Positions 51,338 to 60,409 of a stretch of DNA of 64,000 bases are shown piece by piece. This DNA is from Eleftheria terrae (lineage in GTDB: Bacteria > Pseudomonadota > Gammaproteobacteria > Burkholderiales > Burkholderiaceae_C), in the NCBI RefSeq assembly GCF_030419005.1, contig NZ_CP106951.1:2666001-2730000 (forward strand). The letters are read 5' to 3'. The notes beneath the pieces are model-generated. The model had not been told where the DNA came from, searched no databases, and saw only the letters and a program-made list of their open reading frames with translations. Positions within the stretch are counted from its first letter, which is position 1; each line of letters begins with the position of its first letter. A program made the position numbers and the translations under genes.

Positions 51338-53103
51338 GAAGGGTCTCCTGAGAGTGAGTCGAGCAGGTCCAGGAAGGCCCGCACGCACAGGTCGGCGTCG
51401 TCGCTGGTGATGCTTTCCAGCGGGTTGTGGCTGATGCCGGCATTGCCGCCACGCACAAACAGCATGGCCTGCGGCAGCAGCTCGTGCAGCTTCATCGCGT
51501 CGTGGCCGGCGCCGCTGGGCAGCCGGTGCACCGGCAGGCCCAGCCGCTCCACCGCGGCCGCCCAGCGCGCACTCAGCGCCGCATCGCACGGTGCGGCCGC
51601 CACCCGCATCGTCTGCTGCAGGCTGTATTGCAGGCCGCGGCGCTCGCAGATGCGCGCCAGCTGGGCCCGCACGTCCTCGTCGAGCCGGTCGCGCTGGGCG
51701 TCTGACGGCGCACGCAAGTCCAGGCTGAAGCTGCAGCGGCCCGGCACCACGTTCACCGAGCCATTGGGCACCTGCAGCATGCCAATGGTGGCCACCGAGT
51801 CGCCGTCGGCCGCGGCCCGCGCCTCCATCCACACCGACAGCTCGGCCACCGCGGCCGCCGCATCGCGCCGCAGGTGCATCGGCGTGGTGCCGGCGTGGCT
51901 GGCCACCCCCACCACCTCGCCGCGCAGCCGCACGCTGGCATTGATGGAGCTGACCACGCCCAGCGGCAGGTCCAGGCCGTCGAGCACCGGGCCCTGCTCG
52001 ATGTGCAGTTCGACGAAGCCCCGGTAGTCCTCACGCCGCCGGGCCAGCGCGGGGATGGCCGCCGGGTCCAGCCCGGCCGTGGCCAGGGCCTCGCGCATCG
52101 TGACGCCGGCCGCATCCACCTGCGACAGCCAGCCCATGTCGAAGTTGCCCACCACCGCGCTGGAGCCGAGGAAGGTGGCCGCGAAGCGCTGGCCCTCCTC
52201 TTCCGCGAAGCCGATCACCTCGAGCGTGCAGGGCAGGCGGCGTCCGGTCCGCGCCAGGTGCTGTACCGCCGCTATCGGCACCAGCACGCCGAGGCGGCCG
52301 TCGTACCTGCCGGCATTGCGCACCGTGTCGTAGTGCGAGCCGGTCATCAGCGCGGGCAACCCCGGCTGCTCGCCAAGGTAGCGGCCCACCACGTTGCCGA
52401 CGGCATCGACCGCCACCTCGTCGAAGCCGGCGTCCTGCATCCAGGCGCACAGCTGGCGCGCGCAGGCACGGTGGGCCTCGGTGAGGTAGGTCACCGTCAG
52501 TTCACCGGGCGCGCTGCCGGCATCGCTGTGGCGGGCCAGCGCCTCGGCCCAGTCCCACACTTGCTCGCCCAGCACCGGCCGCTGGCCGAACTTGTCGTTG
52601 AGCCGCAGCTCGGCAATGCGGTCGATGTTGCGCAAGCATTCCTGGAACTCGAAGTCCGCATGCCCCTGCAGGCGCCGCTCGAAGGTCTCGATGATCTCGC
52701 GGCGGCTGAGGCCCCGGCCGCGCGGGCCGCGCACCGCCAGGATGAAAGGCCAGCCGAAGCGCTCGTTGTAGCGGGTGTTGAGCTGCTGCAGCCGCGCGAA
52801 CTCCTCGGGTGTGCAGGCGGTCAGGCCGGCGGCGGACTGCTCCTGGGTCGATTCGGCCGTCAGCGACCTCGCCACCATGGCCTTGCCGGCCAGCTCCGGG
52901 TGGGCCCGCAGCAGGCGCAGCTGCGCCTCGCGGCCAGCCTCGCGCACGGCACGCGCCAGCGTGTACTTCAGGTGGGCCAGGCTGCGGAAGGGCCGCATCG
53001 CGGCGGCCGCCCGCGCCACCCAGGGCGAGTGTTCGTAGACGCCGTCCAGCGCGGCGGCAACGTCGTCGTCCGACGCGCGGTTGAGTTGTTCCAGGGTGTG
53101 CAT
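51334..53103 (-). CDS. OHCU decarboxylase-allantoate amidohydrolase fusion
   Basis: 589 residues, two enzymes in one chain. Residues 1-165 are 2-oxo-4-hydroxy-4-carboxy-5-ureidoimidazoline decarboxylase (UraD/PucL-type): LLRAHPELAGKAM with catalytic His68, TPEEFARLQQLNTRYNERFGWPFILAVRG, and IDRIAELRLNDKFG. Residues about 175-589 are allantoate amidohydrolase (AllC, M20): MTGSHYDTVRNAGRYDGRLGVL, FAEEEGQRF, VELHIEQGPVLD, HAGTTPMHLRRDA and SGAGHDAM carry the metal ligands. The two steps are not consecutive: allantoinase acts between them. ATG 53103. It follows the 8-oxoguanine deaminase gene by 26 bp and overlaps the M20 gene by 4 bp. Confidence 0.9.
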   Translation of the reverse strand: MHTLEQLNRASDDDVAAALDGVYEHSPWVARAAAAMRPFRSLAHLKYTLARAVREAGREAQLRLLRAHPELAGKAMVARSLTAESTQEQSAAGLTACTPEEFARLQQLNTRYNERFGWPFILAVRGPRGRGLSRREIIETFERRLQGHADFEFQECLRNIDRIAELRLNDKFGQRPVLGEQVWDWAEALARHSDAGSAPGELTVTYLTEAHRACARQLCAWMQDAGFDEVAVDAVGNVVGRYLGEQPGLPALMTGSHYDTVRNAGRYDGRLGVLVPIAAVQHLARTGRRLPCTLEVIGFAEEEGQRFAATFLGSSAVVGNFDMGWLSQVDAAGVTMREALATAGLDPAAIPALARRREDYRGFVELHIEQGPVLDGLDLPLGVVSSINASVRLRGEVVGVASHAGTTPMHLRRDAAAAVAELSVWMEARAAADGDSVATIGMLQVPNGSVNVVPGRCSFSLDLRAPSDAQRDRLDEDVRAQLARICERRGLQYSLQQTMRVAAAPCDAALSARWAAAVERLGLPVHRLPSGAGHDAMKLHELLPQAMLFVRGGNAGISHNPLESITSDDADLCVRAFLDLLDSLSGDPS

Positions 53104-53129
53104 GTCGAAGAAGCTGTGAAGAAGGTCGT

Positions 53130-54533
53130 TCAGGCCTCGCGGCGGGCCCGCTCGGCCAGTTGCAGGCTCAGCGCGCGGTGTCGCTCCAGGTGCGGCGGCA
53201 GGTCCAGCGTGCACAGCTGCCCGCCCTCCACCACCACCCGGCCGTTCACCACCACCACCGCTGCCGTGCCTGGCGTGCAGAACACGAGCGCCGCCACCGG
53301 ATCGTGCTGGGCGCCGGCATGCGCGACGCCGCGCAGGTCGAAGGCCACCAGGTCGGCCGCCATGCCGGGCGCCAGGGCACCGATGTCGCTGCGGCCCAGC
53401 ACCCGGGCGCCGCCCAGCGTGGCAATCTCCAGCGCCTCGCGAGCCGTCATGGCCTGCGGGCCGTGGCCCACCCGCTGCAGCAGCAGGGCCTGCCGGGCTT
53501 CGCCCAGCAGGTGGGCGGCGTCGTTCGAAGCGCTGCCGTCCACGCCCAGGCCCACCGGCACGCCGGCGTCACGCATGGCGCGCACCGGCGCGATGCCCGA
53601 GGCCAGCCGCATGTTGGAGCAGGGGCAGTGCGCCACGCCAGTGCCGGTGCGGGCGAACAGCGCGATGCCGGCGGCATCGAGCTTGACGCAGTGCGCATGC
53701 CAGACGTCCGGCCCGACCCAGCCCAGGTCTTCCGCGTACTCGGCCGGCGTCTTGCCGAAGCGCTCGCGGGAATAGGCCAGGTCGTTGTCGTTCTCCGCCA
53801 GGTGGGTGTGCAGCGACACGCCATGCTGGCGGGCCAGCAGGGCCGACTCGCGCATCAGGTCCTGCGAAACCGAGAACGGCGAGCAGGGCGCGACGACGAT
53901 GCGCGTCATCGCCTGATCGCGTGGGTCGTGCCACTGCCGGATCAGCCGCTCGGTGTCCTTCAGGATGGCGTCCTCGTCCTCCACCACGCTGTCGGGCGGC
54001 AGGCCACCCTGGCTGCGGCCCACGCTCATGCTGCCGCGCGCGGCATGGAAACGCATGCCGATCTGGTGCGCCGCCTCGATGGCGTCGTCAAGCCGGCTGC
54101 CGTTGGGATAGAGGTAGAGATGGTCGCTGCTGGTCGTGCAGCCCGACAGCAGCAGCTCGGCCATCGCGGTGAGCGTGGAGACGCGCACCATCTCCGGCGT
54201 CAGCTGCCGCCACACCGGGTAGAGGTGCTGCAGCCAGCCGAACAGCTCGGCGTCCTGCGCGCCGGGCAGCGCCCGGGTCAGGCTCTGGTACATGTGGTGG
54301 TGGGTGTTCACCAGGCCGGGCAGCAACGCATGGCCGGCCAGCTCGATCACCCGGGCAGTGCCGTTGTGCACCGCCTCGGCATGCCGCGAAGGCAGCGCCG
54401 CGGTGGGCCCCACCCATTCGATGGTGCCGCCCTGCACCACCACCGTCCCGTCGGCGATCTCGCGGCGCCCGGCGTCCATCGTCACCACGACATCGGCATG
54501 GCGCAGCACCAGCGGCGGCCGTCTCGTGTCCAT
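53130..54533 (-). CDS. 8-oxoguanine deaminase (amidohydrolase, TrzN/AtzB-like group)
   Basis: 467 residues. Deaminates 8-oxoguanine to urate. Zinc site NTHHHMYQSLTRALPGAQDAELFGWL, HTHLAENDNDL, AHCVKLD and GLGVDGSASNDAAHLLGEARQALLLQR; the HHHxYQxLTRA form is that of bacterial 8-oxoguanine deaminases rather than guanine or cytosine deaminases. ATG 54533 is used; an ATG 24 bp upstream would overlap the permease gene. Its urate product enters the same pathway as XdhABC output. Confidence 0.87.
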   Translation of the reverse strand: MDTRRPPLVLRHADVVVTMDAGRREIADGTVVVQGGTIEWVGPTAALPSRHAEAVHNGTARVIELAGHALLPGLVNTHHHMYQSLTRALPGAQDAELFGWLQHLYPVWRQLTPEMVRVSTLTAMAELLLSGCTTSSDHLYLYPNGSRLDDAIEAAHQIGMRFHAARGSMSVGRSQGGLPPDSVVEDEDAILKDTERLIRQWHDPRDQAMTRIVVAPCSPFSVSQDLMRESALLARQHGVSLHTHLAENDNDLAYSRERFGKTPAEYAEDLGWVGPDVWHAHCVKLDAAGIALFARTGTGVAHCPCSNMRLASGIAPVRAMRDAGVPVGLGVDGSASNDAAHLLGEARQALLLQRVGHGPQAMTAREALEIATLGGARVLGRSDIGALAPGMAADLVAFDLRGVAHAGAQHDPVAALVFCTPGTAAVVVVNGRVVVEGGQLCTLDLPPHLERHRALSLQLAERARREA

Positions 54534-54543
54534 GGTCACCGCC

Positions 54544-55947
54544 TCATTCCGCGCCATGCGAGGTGGCGGCGGCCTGGGCGAAGGCCAGCTCGCGCGACTG
54601 CATGCCGTTGTAGTAGAGGTTCAGCAGCACCGCCACCAGCGTGCCGAGCACGATGCCGCTGTGGGTGATGGCGCCCATCCAGGCCGGGAAGTGCTGGAAG
54701 AAGGTCGGCGCGAGCGTGGGCATCATGCCGAAGCCGATCGAGATCGCCACGATGAAGAGGTTGTGCCGGCAGCGCTCGAAATCCACCGTGCCCAGGATGC
54801 GCACACCGGTGGCGGCCACCATGCCGAACATCACGATGCCGGCACCGCCCAACACGAACTGCGGCACCGAGGCGACGATGTGCGCCATCTTCGGGAACAG
54901 GCCGAGCGCGATCAGGATCAGCCCGCCGGCCGCCGCCACATAGCGTGAGCGCACGCCGGTCACCGTCACCAGGCCCACGTTCTGCGAGAACGAGGTGTAG
55001 GGGAAGGTGTTGAACACGCCGCCAATGACGGTGCCCAGCCCGTCGGCGCGCAGGCCGCGCGTGAGGTCCTCGGTGCTGAGCTTCTTGCCGGTGATGTCGG
55101 CCAGCGCCAGGAACATGCCGGTCGACTCCACCAGCGTGATCAGCATGACGATGCACATCGACACGATGGCCGAGGCGTCGAACACCGGCATGCCGAAATG
55201 CAGCGGCGTGACCACCGACATCCATGCCACCTCCGACAGGCCGTCCACATGCACCTTGCCCAGCCCCGCGGCCGCGACCGTGCCGACCACCAGGCCGATC
55301 AACACCGCGATGTTGGCAATCAGGCCCCGGCCGTACTTCGTGAGGATCAGCACCACCGCCAGCACCACCGCGGCCACCGCCAGGTTGCCCAGCTCGCCAT
55401 AGCCAGGGTTGGCCGTCTGGTGGGCCACACCGTCCACCATGGCGGTGACGCTCGGCTGCCCGCCGGCGGCCCAGTTGATGGCCACCCCCAGCAGCGACAT
55501 GCCGATCAGCGCGATGACGGTGCCCGTGACCACCGGCGGGAACAGCCCCAGCAGGCGCCCCATCAAGGGAGCCACCACGATGCCGAACAGCCCCGCGACG
55601 ATCACCGCCCCGTAGATGCCCAGCAGGCCGACCTCCGGGTTGGCGCCGATGGCGATCATCGGCGACACCGCCGCGAAGGTGACACCCATCATCACCGGCA
55701 TGCGGATGCCGAACTTCCAGAAGCCCAGCGCCTGGATCAGCGTGATCAGGCCGGCCGCGAACAGGTCGGCGTTGATGAGGTAGGCCAGCTGGTCCTTGGG
55801 CAGGTTCAGCGCACCGCCGACCACCAGCGGCACGGCCACCGTGCCGGCATACATCACCAGCACATGCTGCAGGCCGAGCGCCAGCAGGCGGCCGAGGGAC
55901 AGGCGCTCCTCCGAGAGCGCGCGGGAGGGGGAAAGAATGGCTGCCAC
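54544..55947 (-). CDS. Xanthine/uracil permease (NCS2 family, purine uptake)
   Basis: 467-residue inner-membrane transporter with about 14 hydrophobic segments. NCS2 hallmarks: LALGLQHVLVMYAGTVAVPLVVGGALNL, GIRMPVMMGVTFAAVSPM, LFPPVVTGTVIALIGMSLL and VFNTFPYTSFSQNVGLVTVTGVRSRYVAAAGG, the QNVGL motif being typical of xanthine/urate permeases (UacT/XanP type). GTG 55947 with AAGGAG six bases upstream. First gene of the leftward ureide operon, divergent from hiuH. Confidence 0.9.
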   Translation of the reverse strand: MAAILSPSRALSEERLSLGRLLALGLQHVLVMYAGTVAVPLVVGGALNLPKDQLAYLINADLFAAGLITLIQALGFWKFGIRMPVMMGVTFAAVSPMIAIGANPEVGLLGIYGAVIVAGLFGIVVAPLMGRLLGLFPPVVTGTVIALIGMSLLGVAINWAAGGQPSVTAMVDGVAHQTANPGYGELGNLAVAAVVLAVVLILTKYGRGLIANIAVLIGLVVGTVAAAGLGKVHVDGLSEVAWMSVVTPLHFGMPVFDASAIVSMCIVMLITLVESTGMFLALADITGKKLSTEDLTRGLRADGLGTVIGGVFNTFPYTSFSQNVGLVTVTGVRSRYVAAAGGLILIALGLFPKMAHIVASVPQFVLGGAGIVMFGMVAATGVRILGTVDFERCRHNLFIVAISIGFGMMPTLAPTFFQHFPAWMGAITHSGIVLGTLVAVLLNLYYNGMQSRELAFAQAAATSHGAE

Positions 55948-56044
55948 GATGTCTCCTTCGGTTCGCCGGCAGGTGGGGAGGCTGCGTCGCCGTTTATCTG
56001 GCTGTACGCAGGACACACGCATTTGTACTTGCGGTACGCAAGAC

Positions 56045-56057
56045 TGTATACACTTTA
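56045..56057. promoter_or_regulatory. Repeated regulatory motif, copy 1 (TGTATACACTTTA)
   Basis: 13-bp motif between the divergent permease and hiuH genes. It recurs with one change (TGCATACACTTTA) at 56536-56548 before puuD. GTATAC is itself palindromic. Candidate site for a purine-responsive regulator. Confidence 0.5.
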
Positions 56058-56121
56058 GCCGGCGCTGCCGCCGAGACATTGGGTGGCGCCTGGTTTGGAC
56101 TGTTTTGATCTGGAGGATCGA

Positions 56122-56475
56122 TTGGGAAAACTCACGACCCATGTGCTCGACACCGTGGACGGCTGCCCCGCCGCCGGCCTGCAGGTGTCGCTCTACCGGC
56201 TCGACGGCGAGGCCGCCACGCCGCTCGCCCGCCTCGCCCTCAACCACGACGGGCGGGCCGACGCGCCACTGCTGGAAGGCAGCGCGCTGCAGCCGGGCCG
56301 CTACCGGCTCGTCTTCGCGGTGGGCGCCTATTTCCGCGGCCGGGGCCGCACGCTGCCCGAGCCGGCCTTCCTGGAAGACGTGCCGCTGGAGTTCGGCATC
56401 GCCGATGCCTCGCTGCACTACCACGTGCCCCTGCTGGCCAGCCCGTGGTCGTATTCCACCTATCGGGGCAGCTGA
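56122..56475 (+). CDS. hiuH: 5-hydroxyisourate hydrolase (transthyretin-like)
   Basis: 117 residues. Hydrolyses 5-hydroxyisourate, the product of urate oxidase, to OHCU. TTG start at 56122 with GGAGG five bases upstream gives the family N-terminus LGKLTTHVLDTVDGCPAAGLQVSLYRL. The C-terminus YHVPLLASPWSYSTYRGS carries the diagnostic YRGS tetrapeptide. Divergent from the permease operon and 229 bp upstream of puuD. Confidence 0.93.
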   Translation: MGKLTTHVLDTVDGCPAAGLQVSLYRLDGEAATPLARLALNHDGRADAPLLEGSALQPGRYRLVFAVGAYFRGRGRTLPEPAFLEDVPLEFGIADASLHYHVPLLASPWSYSTYRGS

Positions 56476-56535
56476 GTCGGCACCGCCGCCTGCCTTTTCC
56501 TAGGGTAATCCCGGTGCACGCTTCACCCGTCAGAT

Positions 56536-56548
56536 TGCATACACTTTA
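56536..56548. promoter_or_regulatory. Repeated regulatory motif, copy 2 (TGCATACACTTTA)
   Basis: Lies 156 bp upstream of the puuD start and matches 12 of 13 bases of the motif at 56045-56057. Shared regulation of the uricolytic genes is inferred. Confidence 0.5.
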
Positions 56549-56703
56549 ATCCCCGCGTCGCCGCGGAGCCCGGCTCCTGCCCCTGCAGGCCGGTTGCGAC
56601 GTGTCCTCCTTACAGAGCCCGCAGTGGTAAGGGGTTTCGGCCGGCGCACCGGCATCGCCCGACGGCGTTGCGTGCGGCGGCCCGACTCGAACGCCCCTGT
56701 CTC

Positions 56704-57918
56704 ATGGACACTGCCTACTTGCTCGACTGGGCCAACCTGCTGCTGCGCTGGGCCCATGTCATCACGGCCATCGCCTGGATCGGCTCCTCCTTCTACTTCG
56801 TCTTCCTCGACAACAGCCTCACCGCGCCGACCGCGCCCGACCTCAAGGCCAAGGGGGTGGACGGCGAGCTGTGGGCCGTGCACGGCGGCGGCTTCTACCA
56901 CCCGCAGAAGTACCTGGTCTCGCCCAAGCAACTGCCCCAGCACCTGCACTGGTTCTACTGGGAGAGCTATTCCACCTGGCTGACCGGCTTCGGCCTCTTC
57001 ACGGTGCTCTACCTCTTCAATGCCGGCACCTTCCTGGTCGACAAGAGCGTGCACGACTGGTCGCCCTCGCTCGCGGTGGCGGTCGCGCTGGGCTTCCTGG
57101 CCGGCTTCTGGCTGCTCTACGACGGCATCTGCCGCGTCTTCGGCCAGCGGCCGAACGGCGACAAGGTGGTCGGCGGGCTGGTGTTCGCCGCGGTGGTCTT
57201 CGCCTGTTGGCTGGCCTGCCAGCTGTTCGCCGGGCGGGCGGCCTTCCTGCTGGTGGGCGCGATGATCGCCACCGCCATGAGTGCCAATGTGTTCTTCTGG
57301 ATCATCCCCGGCCAGCGCAAGGTGGTGGCACAGCTGAAGGCCGGCCAGCCGGTGGACCCCATCCACGGCAAGCGCGGCAAGCAGCGCAGCGTGCACAACA
57401 CCTACTTCACGCTGCCGGTGCTGTTCGCCATGCTCAGCAACCACTATGGCTTCCTCTACAGCGGCGAGAACAACTGGCTGACCCTGGCGGTGTTGATGCT
57501 GGCCGGCGCGCTGATCCGCCACTACTTCGTTGCCCGGCACCGCGCCAAGCTGCAGCAGAAGACGCCGCCCTTCGGCTATGCGGCTGCCGGCGTGGTGATG
57601 ATCGTCGGCCTGCTGGCGCTGGCCGCGCCGCGCGCCACCGTGTCGGCGCCGGCCACCTCCGCCGCCGCGGCGACACCGGTCACGCTGGCCCAGGTGCAGG
57701 CGGTGGTGGAGCAGCGCTGCACGCTCTGCCACAGCGCGGCGGTGAAGAGCAAGAACATCGAGCTCGGCAGCGCCGCGCTGATCGAGCAGCACGCGCAGCA
57801 GATCTACCAGCAGGCGGTGGTGACCCGCACCATGCCACTCAACAACGCCACCCAGATGACGGCCGGCGAGCGCGAGCTGCTGGGCCGCTGGTTCGAGCAG
57901 CGCAACGCCGCGCACTGA
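56704..57918 (+). CDS. puuD: Membrane-bound urate oxidase with cytochrome c domain
   Basis: 404 residues. Oxidises urate to 5-hydroxyisourate and passes electrons to the respiratory chain rather than to O2 in solution. About eight membrane helices with WAHVITAIAWIGSSFYFVFLDNSL at the N-terminus and VHGGGFYHPQKYLVSP; C-terminal cytochrome c with CTLCH (339-343) and a later Met in RTMPLNNATQMT as axial ligand. ATG 56704. Replaces the soluble uricases; part of the same divergon as hiuH and the ureide operon. Confidence 0.93.
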   Translation: MDTAYLLDWANLLLRWAHVITAIAWIGSSFYFVFLDNSLTAPTAPDLKAKGVDGELWAVHGGGFYHPQKYLVSPKQLPQHLHWFYWESYSTWLTGFGLFTVLYLFNAGTFLVDKSVHDWSPSLAVAVALGFLAGFWLLYDGICRVFGQRPNGDKVVGGLVFAAVVFACWLACQLFAGRAAFLLVGAMIATAMSANVFFWIIPGQRKVVAQLKAGQPVDPIHGKRGKQRSVHNTYFTLPVLFAMLSNHYGFLYSGENNWLTLAVLMLAGALIRHYFVARHRAKLQQKTPPFGYAAAGVVMIVGLLALAAPRATVSAPATSAAAATPVTLAQVQAVVEQRCTLCHSAAVKSKNIELGSAALIEQHAQQIYQQAVVTRTMPLNNATQMTAGERELLGRWFEQRNAAH

Positions 57919-58032
57919 GTCGCCCGCCAGTGCCCTCAGTCGGCCGCGCTCACTTCAGCCGGCGGCCAGCCGGCGTGATGGCCGGCTTCCAGCTGCAGCC
58001 GGCGTGATGGTCCCGGCAGGCGGGCGGCCGCC

Positions 58033-58653
58033 TCACCGATTGACGCCCGCGAGCGCCAGCGACAGGCCCAGGCCGACCAGCACCGCGCCGGTCAGGCGGT
58101 CCACCGCGACACGGTGCCGCATCACCCGCTGACGCAGCCGCGGCTGCGACAGCAGCAACGCCACCAGCGCGAACCAGCCCAGGTGCACGGCCGACATCAG
58201 CAGGCCGTAGCCAAACTGGCGAAGCAGCGGCGTGGCGGGGCCGACCACCTGGGTGTAGGTGCTGATCACGAACAGCGTCGTCTTCGGATTGAGCGCATTG
58301 GTCATGAAGCCGGTCCTCAGCGCGCCGCGGCTGGGCGCGGTCCCGGCCGGCAGGCCGTCTGCCGGCAGGCCGGCACCGTGCGCGGCCAGGGCCCGGGCGC
58401 CGATGAAGACCAGGTAGGCCGCGCCCAGCCACTTCAGCACGCCGAACCAGGCCGGCGTGTGGGCCAGCAGCAGCGAAACGCCGAACATCGTGTAGGCCAC
58501 GTGCACCTGCACGCCCAGTGCAATGCCGGCCGCCGACCACAGGCCCCAGCGGCGCCCGAACAGCAGGCTGTTGCGGCTCACCATGGCGAAGTCCGGGCCA
58601 GGACTGACGGTGGCGACAAGGGTGACGGCGGCCACGGCGGCAAATTCGTTCAT
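58033..58653 (-). CDS. LysE/RhtB-family amino-acid exporter
   Basis: 206 residues with five or six hydrophobic helices. Family opening EFAAVAAVTLVATVSPGPDFAMVSRNSLLFGRRWGLWSAAGIALGVQVHVAYTMFGVSLLL and the central GFMTNALNPKTTLFVISTYTQVV. ATG 58653. Divergent from a GcvA-type LysR gene 228 bp away, the usual regulator pairing. Substrate unknown. Confidence 0.9.
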   Translation of the reverse strand: MNEFAAVAAVTLVATVSPGPDFAMVSRNSLLFGRRWGLWSAAGIALGVQVHVAYTMFGVSLLLAHTPAWFGVLKWLGAAYLVFIGARALAAHGAGLPADGLPAGTAPSRGALRTGFMTNALNPKTTLFVISTYTQVVGPATPLLRQFGYGLLMSAVHLGWFALVALLLSQPRLRQRVMRHRVAVDRLTGAVLVGLGLSLALAGVNR

Positions 58654-58881
58654 ATCGTCGGTTGACGGCAAGACGTGAAGGACGGGCGGCCCGAAGTGCA
58701 GGCCAAGGCCCCGGCGGCAGGCCATCGGTGAGTACGCCTCACCGCTGCCTGGCGAAGCGACCGCCGGCACCTGCCTCGGGGCACACGCACCTGCTGTCGT
58801 CCACGCCGTGCATGGTGTCGGCAAACCGGCCGGTCGACGAACGATTTATAGTGCGCGCTTTTCTGTGACCCTGGCTCACTG

Positions 58882-59784
58882 ATGCAGCGCCTCCCTCCCC
58901 TTTCCAGCCTGCGCTTCTTCGACGCGGCGGCGCGGCTCGGCAGCTTCGTGGCGGCCGCCAGCGAGTTGCACGTGACCCATGGCGCGGTCAGCCGGCAGGT
59001 GCGCAGCCTGGAAGACGCGCTTGGCGTGGCCCTGTTCGAGCGTCGCAACCGCGCGGTCTTCCTGACGCCCCAGGGTGTGCAGCTGCAGGCCACCACCCAG
59101 GCCATCTTCGAGCAGCTGGCCCGCACGGTGGCCGAGCTGGCGGCCCCACCGCCGCAAGCGCCGTTGGTGCTGTCCTGCGAACCGACCCTTGCCATGCGCT
59201 GGCTGATCCCGAGGCTCGGTAATTTCTACAAGCGGCATCCCGAAATCCAGCTGCACCTGTCGGCGGCGGGCGGCAAGGTGGACTTCCAGCGCGCCGGCGT
59301 GGACCTGGCACTGCGGCGCAATGATTTCCGCTGGGAGCCCGGCCTGGCGGCCGAAGTGGTCGGCGAGGAATGGACCGGGCCGGTCTGCGCGCCGGCCCTG
59401 CTGCGCCGCGGGCGCCTCGAACTGACGGCGCAACGCCTGCTGCACACTGCCACCCGCAAGTCGGCCTGGGCCAGCTGGGCCCGGGCGGCGGGTGTGGCCG
59501 TGTCGCACCGGCAGGGCCAGAGCTTCGAGCACTTCTACCTCAGCCTGCAGGCTGCCGGGGCGGGCCTGGGCGTGGCCATCGGCTCGGCCTACATGGTGCA
59601 GGAGGACCTGGCCGGCAGCCAGCTGGCGGCGCCCTTCGGTTTCGTGCAGGACGGCTCCTCGTACTGCCTGCTGTCGCCACAGCCCTTCGAGGCCGACGCG
59701 CGCCGCGCCGCGGTGCTGGCCTGGCTGCGCGAGCAGTTCGCCGGCTCCGCGCGGGAAATGGGCTTGTCGCCGGGCGCGCCGTGA
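58882..59784 (+). CDS. LysR-family regulator (GcvA-like)
   Basis: 300 residues. HTH LPPLSSLRFFDAAARLGSFVAAASELHVTHGAVSRQVRSLEDALGVALFERRNRAVFLTPQG is the GcvA pattern (LPPLxxLRxFxAAARxxSFxxAA). Effector domain LSCEPTLAMRWLIPRLGNFYKRHPEIQLHLSAAGGKVDFQRAGVDLALR. Divergent from the LysE exporter gene, which it probably activates. Confidence 0.88.
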   Translation: MQRLPPLSSLRFFDAAARLGSFVAAASELHVTHGAVSRQVRSLEDALGVALFERRNRAVFLTPQGVQLQATTQAIFEQLARTVAELAAPPPQAPLVLSCEPTLAMRWLIPRLGNFYKRHPEIQLHLSAAGGKVDFQRAGVDLALRRNDFRWEPGLAAEVVGEEWTGPVCAPALLRRGRLELTAQRLLHTATRKSAWASWARAAGVAVSHRQGQSFEHFYLSLQAAGAGLGVAIGSAYMVQEDLAGSQLAAPFGFVQDGSSYCLLSPQPFEADARRAAVLAWLREQFAGSAREMGLSPGAP

Positions 59785-59934
59785 CAAAATGCCGCGGCAG
59801 CCAGCCGCCAGCCGCACTTCGGGCGCTCGGCTTGCTCAGTGGGAACTGACCCGCTTGCGCTGGCCCGGCCGACGGGCACCCCGAGCCGCGCATGCCCTGT
59901 TCTGCGTCGTCCGGCCCGGAAAGGATAGGAAGCG

Positions 59935-60396
59935 ATGAGCACGCCAGATCATGTCGTGACGGTGCGGCGGCGCGTCGATGCCCCGGCCGATGAGTTGTAT
60001 GCCGCGTGGACCGAACCCGAGCTGATGCGGCGCTGGCTGGCGGAAGTGGTCGACACCGACGTGAACGTGGGTGGCCGCTACCGCTTTCCATCCTCCGACG
60101 ACGGCGATCCCGCCCAGGCCAACAGCCTGACCGGCGAGTACCGGGTGCTGGAGCCGGGCCACCGCATCGTGCAGACCTTCTGCCATGCCGACCCCGGCGT
60201 GGATGGGCAGGTCGACGAATTTGTCGAAGTGCGCTTCCATCCACTCGGGCCGGCGGCCACCGAGCTGACGGTGACCAACGGCTGGCATGGCCTCGGCCTC
60301 AGTGAGGAAGAGCGTGCAGCGGTACTGGCCGGCTGGTCGGAATGGCTGGAACTGCTGGTGGCGGCGGTGATGCACCCGCGCGCCGCGGAGCACTGA
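59935..60396 (+). CDS. SRPBCC/AHSA1-type lipid-binding-fold protein
   Basis: 153 residues. Activator-of-Hsp90-homology 1 fold: VTVRRRVDAPADELYAAWTEPELMRRWLAE...VGGRYRFPSSDDG...LTGEYRVLEPGHRIVQTFCHADPG...VEVRFHPLGPAATELTVTNGWHGLGLSEEERAAVLAGWSEWLELL. Family members bind hydrophobic ligands; role unknown. GGAAAGGATAGGAAGCG precedes ATG 59935. Converges with the mscS gene, 13 bp apart. Confidence 0.88.
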   Translation: MSTPDHVVTVRRRVDAPADELYAAWTEPELMRRWLAEVVDTDVNVGGRYRFPSSDDGDPAQANSLTGEYRVLEPGHRIVQTFCHADPGVDGQVDEFVEVRFHPLGPAATELTVTNGWHGLGLSEEERAAVLAGWSEWLELLVAAVMHPRAAEH

Positions 60397-60409
60397 GCGG
60401 CCGCCCGCC

